A DNA stretch of 64,000 bases from Acanthococcus lagerstroemiae. Lineage: Eukaryota; Arthropoda; Insecta; Hemiptera; Eriococcidae. The stretch lies in NCBI GenBank assembly GCA_031841125.1, contig CM063107.1, positions 46,141,497 to 46,205,496 of the forward strand. Reading direction: 5' to 3'. Below the pieces are notes generated by a model that worked only from the letters and a program-made list of their open reading frames with translations, did not search any database and had not been told where the DNA came from. The translations under genes were made by a program, and so were the position numbers. Shown here in pieces: positions 20,235 to 30,960 of the stretch; within the stretch, counting starts at the first letter, position 1; each line of letters starts with the position of its first letter.

Positions 20235-23200
20235 CCCTACGGGCAAAATACCGCCGGGCGGAACGCGGGAGATAATGTGAGACCGATGAAACCGCGCGAT
20301 TTTTCAACTTACCAGAAAACGCGCGATTTTCAACGTATCAAAAAACGCCAAGTAACCAAGCGTTCTTTATATGAGAGCGTTTATGTGACGTTTGTAAAAC
20401 GCCTCTTTTCTAATGAATTTAAAAACGCTCCTTCCGATTGTTTCTTAAAAAAACGCCCTCACAAATAATTTTCAAAAGCGCTTCTTTTCAGTACTTTTTA
20501 AGAAAAAATAATTGAATAGAAATTAAATATGCAAAAATTATATTTAATATTAATAGGAAAACAAATTGGTAAAAAAAAAAAAATGAAAATAAGCATAGGA
20601 ACACACATCGTTTCAAAAATGTAGGTAAACATTTTTCATAAACTAGTCAACCATAAAACAACTAAAATGTCCATTACAACAATGATAAAAAATTTTAAGA
20701 ATTGAAAACGACGAAGAAATAAACATTGTGCACTATAAATTTTAATACTTATACAGTGACGCATTCATTTTTTTCTTCTTCTAATTTTAAACATAAGAAA
20801 ACTGCAATAAATATTAAATGAAGAGTGGTAATGATAAAAAGAAATGTCAGGTGTATTTAATATACTATAAATTGCGTGTATCAGTGTTCTGAATTGAAAT
20901 TGGAAAGTATAAATGAATCTTTTAAAATTAGAATAGAAAAAAATACAGCAATACAGCGTCCTAATATTACCAGTACGCTGCTCCAATGACGATTGACTTG
21001 ACACCACTTCATGTTGTTCATCACTGTTTTCAAGGTTCTTTTTGGCGGCTGGAAAGAAAAGAATGAATGAATGAACAATTTAAAAATTGTGTTGCACCTC
21101 CTGCTTCCTTTCTCTCTTCTAGCTTTTTCGCCCTGGTTATCGCATTCTGCCAGTATTTCAGCCAGTTGGCTACCTCTTGCTCCAAGCCAGAATGAAAGTT
21201 GTACTCAAACTGTAAGAAGACGATTGTGTCGCTTTGGCCGAAAATATAGTTCGCTTAGTATAAGTTGACGCTCGTAGTTTCGTATCAAGTTGTCAGGTTT
21301 ACTCAAACTAAAACGCTCCTGTTTTACCAGGTAGGCGCGTCACCCTGGATAATTATATGCGGAAGGGTTAATTTAATTCACCTGTACGCAAGCAATAACG
21401 TTGGTCGACTCCGAGCAGGAGCAAATTAAATGAGTTGGTTCATGAAAAAAGCAGTTCGCGAAATTATTCTGAGCAAAAACCATCTGCTCACTGCTCTGTA
21501 ATTCTGGTTCAAGTTTAACTGTGTACTACACAAGCTTCTGCCAGAAAGGTCCTCATTTGTAAAAGAATTCAGTTGAATTTGAATAAATCGCAGGGTATAA
21601 TAGAGTAATGCATGGTTCATACTATTAAGAAAGAGGAGTTTCCTGCTGTATCTGTCCTAAGACAGCTAGAACCGCGTGTATTTCAACGCACAGAATTCTG
21701 CATGTACATCATCAAATGGAAGGATCAGATTTATGATTGTTGAAAGAAAGAGGACAGTGTGGATATGAGTAACACTCAGGTTCTGTATTTCAACAAGCGA
21801 TCGCAGTATCTCGTCTTCACAGATATCTAGCAACGTTATATTCACAGATTTCTTTTCAGGTCACTCAGTTTTTTCTTTTCCCACCATACGTAGGTATTAT
21901 GAATCAACGTTACACACTTTTATTTTTTTGATATACCGTTCAAAAACAAAAGGTTTTCGTTGGTGTACCTAGACCAGCTACATAATCCGAGACCTCATGG
22001 TCAGTGATAATTATTCTCAATTACAAAAAGTCAAAAACCTTATTGCAAAATTTTTGGTGTTAAAAACGCTATGAAACCCGACCATCTTAGTTAAATTTGT
22101 TCCATATGTTCAATTTCAGATTTCTTCTATCATAACACTCAGTGAAAAATGCACCGAACTACAAAGTACAAACTTTTATAAGAAGTCTTAGTCAGGATAC
22201 CCGTACAAACACAATATCTTCTTTCGTTCTTGGTACAAATCAGTTGTTCTATGTTCTATTCGTTTTATTCGTGAATCAAGCAAGGAATAGTTGATCTCAA
22301 ACCTGATCGCTGCGACACTTCTCTCTTTACTGATAAAGAACAATCCGGAGCAACATATTGGAGCAGTGAGCAGATTAAAAACCCTAGTTCGCTAAAAGAG
22401 CAAGCAGATGAGCGAGGAATTGCCATTCCTACACGCAATGACGATCAGGGTTGGAACCATTCATTCTAGGTACTATATATAAACCAGATTTTGTTTCATG
22501 TTTCTATCTCATTTCTATGCCGAAGTATGTAATTTGAAACTCTTTTTACAAACGGCAGTTTCCTAGACTCCTACTATTTCTATACCACTTCTATGTAACG
22601 AATTAACAGGACGAATCTGAATGTGGGAGATGTTGTTATTCAAAATATGCATACTGAAGATCCCTGAAACACACAAGTTCTTCAGCGTTGCAGGACAAAA
22701 TACGAGTATCAACTTATACAGGGCGATATTATGTACGTGCTCTTAGAAATCAATTTTCTCTCTAATTCGTACTCACTATAATGAATCGACATTGCAATCT
22801 AATATCGCACTTACTTACACATTTTAAAGATATTGTACGTATTATACATAGTTCTTACCGTGTTCGTTCTGAGAATCATCCTCCATATGGTTATTTAAAT
22901 GATATGCATCACAGAATAATACATGGAAACTTAAATAAACCACGACTGTTGTTTTTCGTTTCACAATTTCAGCATTTCAGGCTACAAGTCACAGCCACAC
23001 AGATAACCAGTAACGGTTTCACGTTATCAATAATTTAATCTGCGCGCGCAGATGTATGTGGAAAACGCCACGAAATTGTAATAATTCGGGCGTTTTCGAA
23101 CCTGTTCATATTCGCGCGTAAATACCATGAGCGCAAAACGTACGATTTCCTATGTATAACAATTACAGAAAACGCTCTCTTTCTTAAAAAAGGGGCATTC

Positions 23201-23493
23201 TAGTGATATGAGAGAATACGCGCGCTGAACATTTCTTATGAATCTGCGCGTCAATTAAGAACTGATGAAACGCCCGGCAAATTTTCCCATCTTTACTTCT
23301 CTAAAACGCCCATTTTTGTAACATGAAGAAATTCGCACGTTGAATGTTTTCAAAAAGCAATGGCTAATGCGCGCGTAAATAAAAAGTTGTTAAAACTGCC
23401 AGTAAAATTTTCAAGGTTCTAAGTGATTTTTTAGTTAAAACGCCCGTTTTTTTCAAAAACGCGCTCTTCGAAGGCGGAGTTTTGTCAGCAGGG
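20235..23493. mobile_element. 3.26-kb non-autonomous element with AAAACGC arrays at both ends
   Basis: It interrupts the LINE exactly between codons for GYGCQ and WSLTKK. Its ends match as imperfect inverted repeats: CCCTACGGGCAAAATACCG on the left and, reverse-complemented from the right, CCCTGCTGACAAAACTCCG. Within 250 bp of the left end and 450 bp of the right end, AAAACGC(C)-type and GCGCG motifs recur every 20-40 bp. They are rare in the AT-rich middle. No transposase frame is visible; small frames inside show no domain. The target duplication is unclear (left ...GCATCATG, right TGGTCATT...). The family is not recognised. Confidence 0.7.
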
Positions 23494-23985
23494 TGGTCAT
23501 TAACCAAAAAACAAGTTTTTAAGCTAAAAACAACACAGCATTCAATGATGAGAAGTGCGTTGAAAATCAAAATCAAAGACAAAATTAGTGTTAACAATTT
23601 GTAAATAAAGCCAAAATCCGAGATATTGGATATCAGATCAAGAAACTCAAGTTCAAATATGCAGGTCATATAGCCAGGGGAGGCCGGGAGAGATGGTGCT
23701 TGCTGGCTACCCAATGGATACCTAGAAGCGATAAAAAAGAAACAGAGGAAGGCCTAATACAAAATGGCTAGACGAAATTCAGAGGTATGTAGGTCCTCAC
23801 TGGACCAGCAACGCCCAAAATAAAAAATACTGGAAAAACGTGTCAGAGGCTTATGCCCTCAAATGGGCAGACTAGACGGTGGCTCATCTACATCAAAGCT
23901 CTAAATGTGTAGAAGACATATATAAGTAGTATTGCAACACGGTCAGTCAAAGCTGTAAATAAAATAAAATAAAAATTATAATTTC
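23494..23985 (+). pseudogene. RTE-like LINE C terminus and 3' end, continuing after the insertion
   Basis: The frames give WSLTKKQVFKLKTTQHSMM, RSALKIKIKDKI, KKLKFKYAGHIARGGRERW, LLATQWIPRSDKK, TKWLDEIQRYVG and YWKNVSEAYALKWAD, then a stop. This is the AGHIAR/GRP..W.DE/W...EAY C terminus of the family. Several frameshifts are present. The UTR ends in a (TAAAA)n tail at about 23956-23976. Confidence 0.85.
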
Positions 23986-24829
23986 CAAAGCCTGATTTTG
24001 AACCTAATTGTGTCAAGGGGAATTAAATCTGATCATTGTAATTAGATTGTTGAGCCCTGTGCGTAAATTTTTTCAGCTCAGAAATTTGAACTCGTTACGA
24101 AACCTACAGTCAGAAAAAGTTGAGAAATAACCCCGCAAGTAATATCGGCGAATCTCCAATCTTCTAGATTATAATGACTCAGGATATGCTCTCTCGTAAA
24201 TAGGATTAACCCTGCGAGACTCTATAATGAAACTGTGTGATCTTATCCAACCTCTGTAAGCCTTCTCTCTGTTGTCATTGTCAATCGGTAACCCATTGTT
24301 TCATGTTGAAAATACGCAATTTTCAAATTCGATTTCAAACAAAAAACGTTTTACTTGTAAACACAAAGCACAGAAGCACATGGCGTGGACACAATTAGAG
24401 AGATGCGTTTCTTTTTTCTCAACACTAACGAAAAGTGTAATTAGCGTTGTCAGGTTTTAAAAGGGAAGATAATTTATTAGTTCGATGAATGTATTCGTTA
24501 TTACAACTTGACACCTTGAAGTATACAGATACTGAGCACTGACCGGATTAATTACTCGTACTTTGTATAATTTGCTAAAATTTTCGCCCGCTTAATCTAG
24601 CATGAAATATGAATTAATTTGGTTGATCTTCTCGTGCCGTCGAATGTAATTTTCACAAATAGGGGAAATGCGCTCAATCCGGGGTAGTCTCCTAATTTGG
24701 AGTACCTCAGTATTTCAGTCGGAGTGCAGTGATGACTCTGCTGACCTGCCTGGCCTGTATGCATGCTGTTCTTATATCGTTGGAACCTTTTCAATGTAAC
24801 CTCTCTTAGGTGCCTAACCAGCCTTACTG
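23986..24829. other. unassigned stretch, last part possibly LINE 5' UTR
   Basis: No gene recognised. The last few hundred bases, which are less AT-rich, may belong to the 5' UTR of the LINE that starts at about 24870. Confidence 0.35.
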
Positions 24830-25810
24830 AGAATATTAAGGTGGTATTTCTTTTCTATACCCCAACCCGGGCTTATGGAGACCGTGGGGCATACTGTCCA
24901 CAAAAATCCGTCGCCAAATGGCAATCCACACAAGAAAAATAAGAAAATAAACGGAAGTTGGAAATTAAATACCCTCTTCTTTAACTGCCAGGGCCTAGCC
25001 AATGAGGAAAGACTAACAGACTTGGAAAAACGCACTAGGGAAAATGAAACAGGATGTACATATTCTGGCGAGGAATTGGACGAAGTGGAGATAACTCTGG
25101 CGAACAGTCGATTGGAGCAGGTTAGAAAATACAAATACCTTGGAGCCTGGATCGATGAAAAAGGCGACCCCAAAGATGAGATCCGTTGCAGAATCGAACA
25201 AGCGAAAGCCGCCTTTATTAAAATGAGGAAAACATTGACGACAAAGACCTGTCGTTTGACACCTATCAAAAATCTAAAAAACAATAAAGCGCCGGGGAAC
25301 GATAAAATTACCAACGAACATATAAAATGGGGGGGGGGGAAGGTCATTATGGGTATCTTTGACAAAACTTTTCAACACCATACTGAAAGAGAAAACCATA
25401 CCAAAAGATTGGAAACAATCTGACGTGATATTAATCTTTAAAAAAAGAGAAAAACACAAGATCGAAAACTACCGCCCAATAAGCCTAAGCTCAACTTTAT
25501 GCAAAATCTTTTCAAAACTAATCGAACAGAGAGTAAAACCGTTCTTAAACTCACAACAACCTAGAGAACAGGCCGGCTTTAGATCGGGATACTCAACCAT
25601 CGACCACCTCCACACCATCAGACAACTAATAGAAAAACATAACGAATACCAACAAGACCTCCATCTGGCCTTTATCGACTACACAAAGGCCTTCGACTCG
25701 TTGAGACACGACTTTTTGCTATCGGCACTCGCCAACCAAGGAGTCCCCAGACTATACGTAGAAATTATAGGGCTTCTTTCGAAGATAGCCTCTTCGTTAA
25801 AGCATTGATT
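24830..25810 (+). mobile_element. RTE-like LINE with shuffled segments
   Basis: Three LINE segments lie in the wrong order on one strand. First comes the start of the endonuclease domain (WKLNTLFFNCQGLANEERL, about 24957-25015). Next is a thumb segment (LEQVRKYKYLGAWIDEKGD, DEIRCRIEQAKAAFIKM, about 25065-25250). Then the RT fingers and palm (about 25262-25770). In an intact element the thumb follows the palm. The element stops within the palm, before FADD. This is an internally rearranged copy, or two fused copies of related LINEs. Confidence 0.75.
24875..25808 (+). pseudogene. LINE endonuclease start, thumb and RT fingers in wrong order
   Basis: The first frame (24875-25423) begins METVGHTVHKNPSPNG, a plausible ORF2 start, and passes straight through the thumb segment into IKNLKNNKAPGNDKITNEH. 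A run of G at about 25331-25340 then shifts the frame. The second frame (25359-25808) carries FNTILKEKTIPKDWKQSD, IENYRPISLSSTLCKI, QAGFRSGYSTIDHLHTI and LAFIDYTKAFDSLRHD, the RT motifs up to the A motif aspartate. The G run also occurs at the same coding position in the 56.5 kb copy. The product would be inactive. Confidence 0.85.
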
Positions 25811-27002
25811 TGTCGAAATTGATGAATACATAATGCTTCAAGTTTCATGTACTTCAGCATTTCTTTTTCTAATATATCAACACACAGCGTAGTCGTTGAT
25901 TGAATTTTCTTCTTCATAACACGTTTCATCATTCTTGATTTATCCTTCACAAAATTTTCCTCTTTCTGAGTAATCCACTGATTGTAACACAGAGACGCTT
26001 CTTGATAGTCGAGATAGGGTATACACGATTCTTTACACTCAAAGCACGAGCGTTGTAAGAATGCAACACTATTTCTGTCACAAATCAGGTAATTCTCATT
26101 TCCCTGGAAGATTTCTTATTCCCCTGGTTTTATTAATTTTTTGATATAGCCATGGGAATGAGATTTATGCGATAAAATCGTTTTATACTCGGTTTTTATC
26201 GATATTTGGGCGCCGGTACATCGCCAGTCAATGAAGTACTTCATAAGATATTATGTTCTGTGTAATGCCGACAGAGAGTACTTACCTCGAACGATAGCAT
26301 TCGCTGGCACAGGAATTATGAAATATGAACAGCGGTCAACACACAACTCCAGTAAAACACAACTGTGTCGATACTGAAGACTTAATAGACAAAAATGAAG
26401 AAGTCAGTCAGATGCGTAACTCGATTAGCGGGGTTGCCGATTTGCCAACTGTTATTTTACATAATAATTCCTCTTTCCTGTGCATTCATTTTAATAATAA
26501 CCACGGGAATGAGACTGAGACTTGGCGACCACCCTTAAATCACACCGCTGTACCCCTGCCCCCCACTTGAAAAATGTCTTCCGTGATATTTTTGAATAGC
26601 TGGGGAAACCAGCTATATGGATCATACTTTTCCCCCAGGAATCTGTTGTGTAATGCAGGTATGATTTTTTGAAGTTCGACACTTCACACTGACGACATGC
26701 CACGGGAATGAGAATTCAGGCAATTTCGAGGGTCAAGGGAAGGGTTAATGTTGCGTGAGCTTCATTCAAAATGATATACTACAAAATTATCAAATTTTCA
26801 TATTATTTGCTTTTTCGCCATTGTATGGCGACGTAAAATTCCCATTGACTAGAGAATGACCCATGAGCAAATTATCATATTACTCAGTAGGGGAGAAAAA
26901 GGAATCGTTTTCACGTGTGTGAAGATTGCAGCTTGACTCGCAGGGTTGGGTATATCTACGGGTAGAATAATCTATTCGACGTTTCTGCGTAAAATAGGCG
27001 GA
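25811..27002. other. unassigned non-coding stretch
   Basis: The word CCACGGGAATGAGA appears at 26500 and 26700 and CCATGGGAATGAGA at 26149, a weakly repeated motif. No gene recognised. Confidence 0.4.
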
Positions 27003-27579
27003 CGGAAACGAATTGAGTCCTGTAAGAAAAATTAAGATGTACGAACTGAGTCCCGTGAAGAAAATGTAGATGTGCGAACTGAGTTCGATGCGTGTGAGAT
27101 TAATACGAATGCTTATGAAGACTTTACTGCCAAATTGAATGGAATGTTTTACCATAAACCTTCCAGGTACTTGAAGCCTTTCTAGAGATACAGGCTTTCT
27201 CGTATACATTAGAATGAGAAGCCAGCCGAGCAATAAAGTTGATGTGAATGAAACTTTCCTTGAAGACCAGTTCACCCGATTACAAGAGGGGAAAATTACG
27301 CGCTTCGAATTCGTGAAAGCTTTTTCGCGAAAATGTTTGCCCACGAAAATCAAATTTTTTAATTACGGTACTTTTATTTTTAACGAAAACAAATTTTATC
27401 ATTAATGTACTTTACTTTCACTTTCATTATAAATAAAACGATTTATACATCAATTAATTTTCCGTGGGACTCAATTCATACATCAATTTTTTTTCCCGCG
27501 GGACTCAATTCATACATCACCGGCCAGGGACGGGACTGAATTCATGCAAAAATGAAAAGATGGGACTCAATTCGTGATC
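27003..27579. mobile_element. element with two opposed arrays of a 20-bp iteron
   Basis: The right array has four copies of CGGGACTCAATTCATACATC-like units on the plus strand (27466-27484, 27499-27518, 27531-27547, 27561-27579). The left array has three copies on the minus strand (27007-27022, 27036-27055, 27067-27087). Spacing is about 32 bp in both arrays. The inverted layout suggests a small non-autonomous transposon with subterminal binding sites. No terminal inverted repeat or target duplication was found, and the open frames between the arrays show no domain. Confidence 0.6.
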
Positions 27580-29935
27580 CTCGAAATAGGACAGCCATGT
27601 GTGGAACAGACGTAGAATATGTAGAATGTCTAGAATTGTGTGAATTCCAAGTAAAAAGCAAAAAATATTCCACATTTTGTGTTCTGTGAGCTATAACTCC
27701 CGCATTTTTTAAATAATGAAATGAATAATACGAGTATAGCTGATAGCTGAATCGCAAATTTGCGATTTTCCGAACGTTTCTATCTTCTATGTGATTATTT
27801 CTGTGGTATGTATCTCATGCATTCAAAAGTGAGAGTAGGCAAACATACCTACTTGCGGGTGTGATAATCGGCCTCTTAACTCGATTGAAGGAACATAACT
27901 AACGCTGAGACTCTATCTTTTCATACCTTTCTTTCAGACGTCGTAAAATTTTAATTTACTGACCCTTTACTGGACTCTCTTTAAACGCAGGCCTTATTGG
28001 GAAAAAGCAAGTTCTTGAGCTGCTTCCCCGTACAAACAAAGTGTGAACATTAATTTTCAACGAAGTCTCAGCTTTCACCAGCTGAGAATGTCTTGGTCTC
28101 TCCTCTCCGATTTAAAATGAAAATTTTACAACTCCACGTGTTCTGGATAGTACCAACATAACATACATCGAAAAATTCTTTAGTCCCGTCGACGGTAGAT
28201 TTTTTTCTATAACGGGCGAATTTAGTATATTTCTATTTCAGATAGTAAACCGATCAAGCCGCTCCGAATACAAGTGATATGATACAAAGGCTTTCTACAT
28301 TTTTGTAATCCCATGCCATCCTTTTATATTACAACGCAAACTCTTCTTTATTTCAGAATACTGGTTTTCACATCATACGCGTAGTTAGGCTTATACTTAT
28401 CTGTAAACTTTTGCTAGGGACAAATTTCATGTCGGTTTCTTACAAAACTCGCTGTTCCGCAGTTTTCTAAATCTATATTGTCGTAGATGAATCATGCCTA
28501 CCTATAAGTTAATGCTCTGTTTATCTTCGCTAACAGGCTGTATCATACTCGAGAAAATTTTTATCCAATTCGCCGATCATTCAAACCTTATATGTTTACC
28601 TTTTAGATTTCAACTTTGGTGTCCTTAAGCACACAAAGCACATATCTGGTCACCACAACGCTATGTAGTTCGTTACGATGCTGTGTTTGCATGAATGGCT
28701 TTCCCTTGCAAGCACAAGGACAGCCGCTTGTTCATTTTCACAATCTTAAGTCGTCAACTTCCGCCGAAAGTTTCAAATTATCGATTTTAACCAATTTAGA
28801 TGGCACGGCTGCGGTGTCTACAGTATTTTTATTTCAAAACTTTGTGCATTTCCCAATTGTCAAAACAGTACGTACCAAAACTTTTGTCATCTCCGGTATA
28901 AGAAAGAAAGAAAGAAAGAAAGAAAGAAAAAAAAAAAAAAAAACTTATCTAATTTGTGAAAACTACGTATATTTTTGGAATTCAGAAATTCGAAATACTT
29001 TATGTAAACAGAAACAGGCTGTTGCACGGTAGGTATTTGTGTGGATGTAACAAGTGTTATCAAAAGCGTAGTGTGGCCACCTTTCGAAATGGAACGGAAA
29101 GGGAGGGATTGTCTCAAGGCGACCATTTTAGACGCGCGGGAAAAATTCGCAGTGGTACGCATACATTATGTTCTTCGGATGGCACCCACTTACTATTCTA
29201 ATTACATATTATCTTTTTGGCGAAAAAATACTTAATTTTCTTCCAGAAGCGCAGGAAAAAGAATAATAAGCTGTGTATATAACTCATTAGTATTTGTTCT
29301 CTCTCCGTATTGAGACGAGCCTGATGGGAAATGCACAGTTCAGGACCTGAAATCGATGAGAAATAGAGTGAGTCGTGAGAGGCAGACCAAATTTCGCTTA
29401 TCAATATTGTTTGCTGAAATATGGAGAAAACATTCATAATAAAATAAACGAGCCTTCGCTATCAGAAAATATTGGAATTCGAGTACCTATACATTTTGCT
29501 TTTATCTATATTATAAAATCCAACGTCAACTCCGTGAATGTGTCGATCGCATAGCATAAACAAACTTTTTTTTGGCTTTTGTATTGAAGCGAGGCCGAAG
29601 GCCGAGCGACCGTCCTTTTTGGCTTTTGGCTGTGGAATTTAATGCGAGACCGCAGGCTGAGCTATGGTTTGTTTTTGTTTTAATTTATATGAAAAAGGAA
29701 CTAAAACAACCCGAATGTAAGATTCTTTTTCCTAATAAAAATTTATTTCGTAGCATTTTCGTCCACTCATGGATTGATGCGGCAGACTGCAGTAGCAGAG
29801 AGGCAGAATGTAAAAATAAATTCGTGTTTGATAACCAATCTGCAAATTAATAATTGATTTGATGAAATTAGTAATCACTCAATTTTGCAATAATTACTTA
29901 ATTGGGAAAAAGAGCTATTTTTCTATATGTTCGAA
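27580..29935. other. unassigned stretch with a microsatellite and a short tandem repeat
   Basis: Holds (GAAA)n plus an A run at about 28903-28943. At 29566-29660 there are two diverged units of TTTTTTGGCTTTTG followed by GCGAGGCCGAAGGCCGAGCG. Frames over 28616-29235 show no recognised domain. No gene supported. Confidence 0.45.
28903..28943 (+). repeat. (GAAA)n microsatellite with A tail
   Basis: AAGAAAGAAAGAAAGAAAG repeats followed by about 17 A. Possibly the tail of an old retroelement, but no body was recognised upstream. Confidence 0.9.
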
Positions 29936-30960
29936 CTTGATTAATGTGCAGCTTAAAGAAAGGAGAAAGTGCAATTCCTACTTATTTCGTCACTGATTCA
30001 CTTCTTACCACAAGTAAGTCCTTATTTTCAAGCTGTAGTTACAATATCTGATTTGAGAATATTTTGGAAAACAGCGTGGAATACAAATTAATCATTTGTA
30101 TCCTGTTTCTATTTGAACATCAGATTTTACTATCTTCACTATGTTCCAGATTTGCAGGAGTTCAATACATTGACACCAGGTTCAAATCCGCAACAGAAAC
30201 CTAATTATCAGGAAACAGACCTGGGTTTTGAGTTGAATACTCTACTATATGGTACCTCTTCAATCTAAGAATGTATGCCTCGGATGTAACGTTAATTCTT
30301 TTAATCTTTCTATTGGATTATCAGTTTCTATCTGGACTGTTTTCCTCTGTTCTGCAGGAGTTGAATACCTTGGTACCAGATTCATATCGAAAATAGATGA
30401 CACCTGGTTATTAGTAAACGCACCTGAGTTACTGGTTGAATACTATTATGCATGGTAGCAGTTAGGTTGCAGTATGCAGATTGTAGAATCGTGATTGAAA
30501 GCTGATCAGGAATGGAGGAATTGTGATTTAATGTACATTTTAAAGAAACGAGAAAGAGAAAGGAACTGGGAGCATGAATATCCTCAGTTAGTTTCAAATG
30601 TTACTTGTCTGAATAATTTCCAATGTGTATAATATCACTTATGAACTTCACGATTTACTGCAAGTAAGTTAAGTACCATTAGCAAATTGTCATTATGCAT
30701 CTCTGAAAAGTATAAGAATACAGGGATGGCATCAGATATTAGGTATGTAGTATTTTAAATATCGACTGGTTTTTCATTTTTCAGTTACGTTGACAGTTTC
30801 TACCATCTTGGCCGCACTTTTCTATTCAGTTTAAGAGTGTAATATAAATTCAGGAATCTAAGCTAAACCTTGATTATTATATTAGCAAACTAACTGGAAG
30901 TGGGAGTTGAATACTGTTCAAGATAGTAGTTAGATAACAAAATATCAGTAAGTCCACCTG
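29936..30960 (+). repeat. degenerate tandem repeats, about 205-bp and 590-bp periods
   Basis: GCAGGAGTT(C/G)AATAC...TTG(A)ACCAG at 30153 and 30356 starts two related units, and GAGTTGAATACT occurs again at 30904. A longer period links 29949-30020 (TTAAAGAAAGGAGAAAG, CACAAGTAAGT) with 30540-30672 (TTAAAGAAACGAGAAAG, GCAAGTAAGT). Non-coding. Confidence 0.55.

Larger units (their letters stand above)
19190..23985 (+). mobile_element. RTE-like LINE, 5'-truncated, split by a 3.26-kb insertion
   Basis: RT and thumb are at 19190-20234, and the C terminus and 3' tail at 23494-23985. Across the insertion the protein reads ILPILGYGCQ ... WSLTKKQVFKLKTTQH, the contiguous sequence expected for this family. 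The 3' end is AAAGCTGTAAATAAAATAAA. Translations show endonuclease-RT type motifs, but the endonuclease and ORF1 are missing. The RT half is one of the least decayed coding pieces in the window. Confidence 0.85.

Noticed and set aside
23264..23275. CTGATGAAACG, possible second hammerhead core
   Set aside because: There is no GAAA at the right spacing with a stem II between, and no stem I pairing.
27214..27405. 63-codon open frame between the iteron arrays
   Set aside because: No domain recognised. It overlaps another open frame on the opposite strand, and homology cannot be tested here.
30178..30188. GGTTCAAATCC, a B-box-like sequence
   Set aside because: No A box at a fitting distance, and it lies in a tandem repeat whose other unit lacks it.
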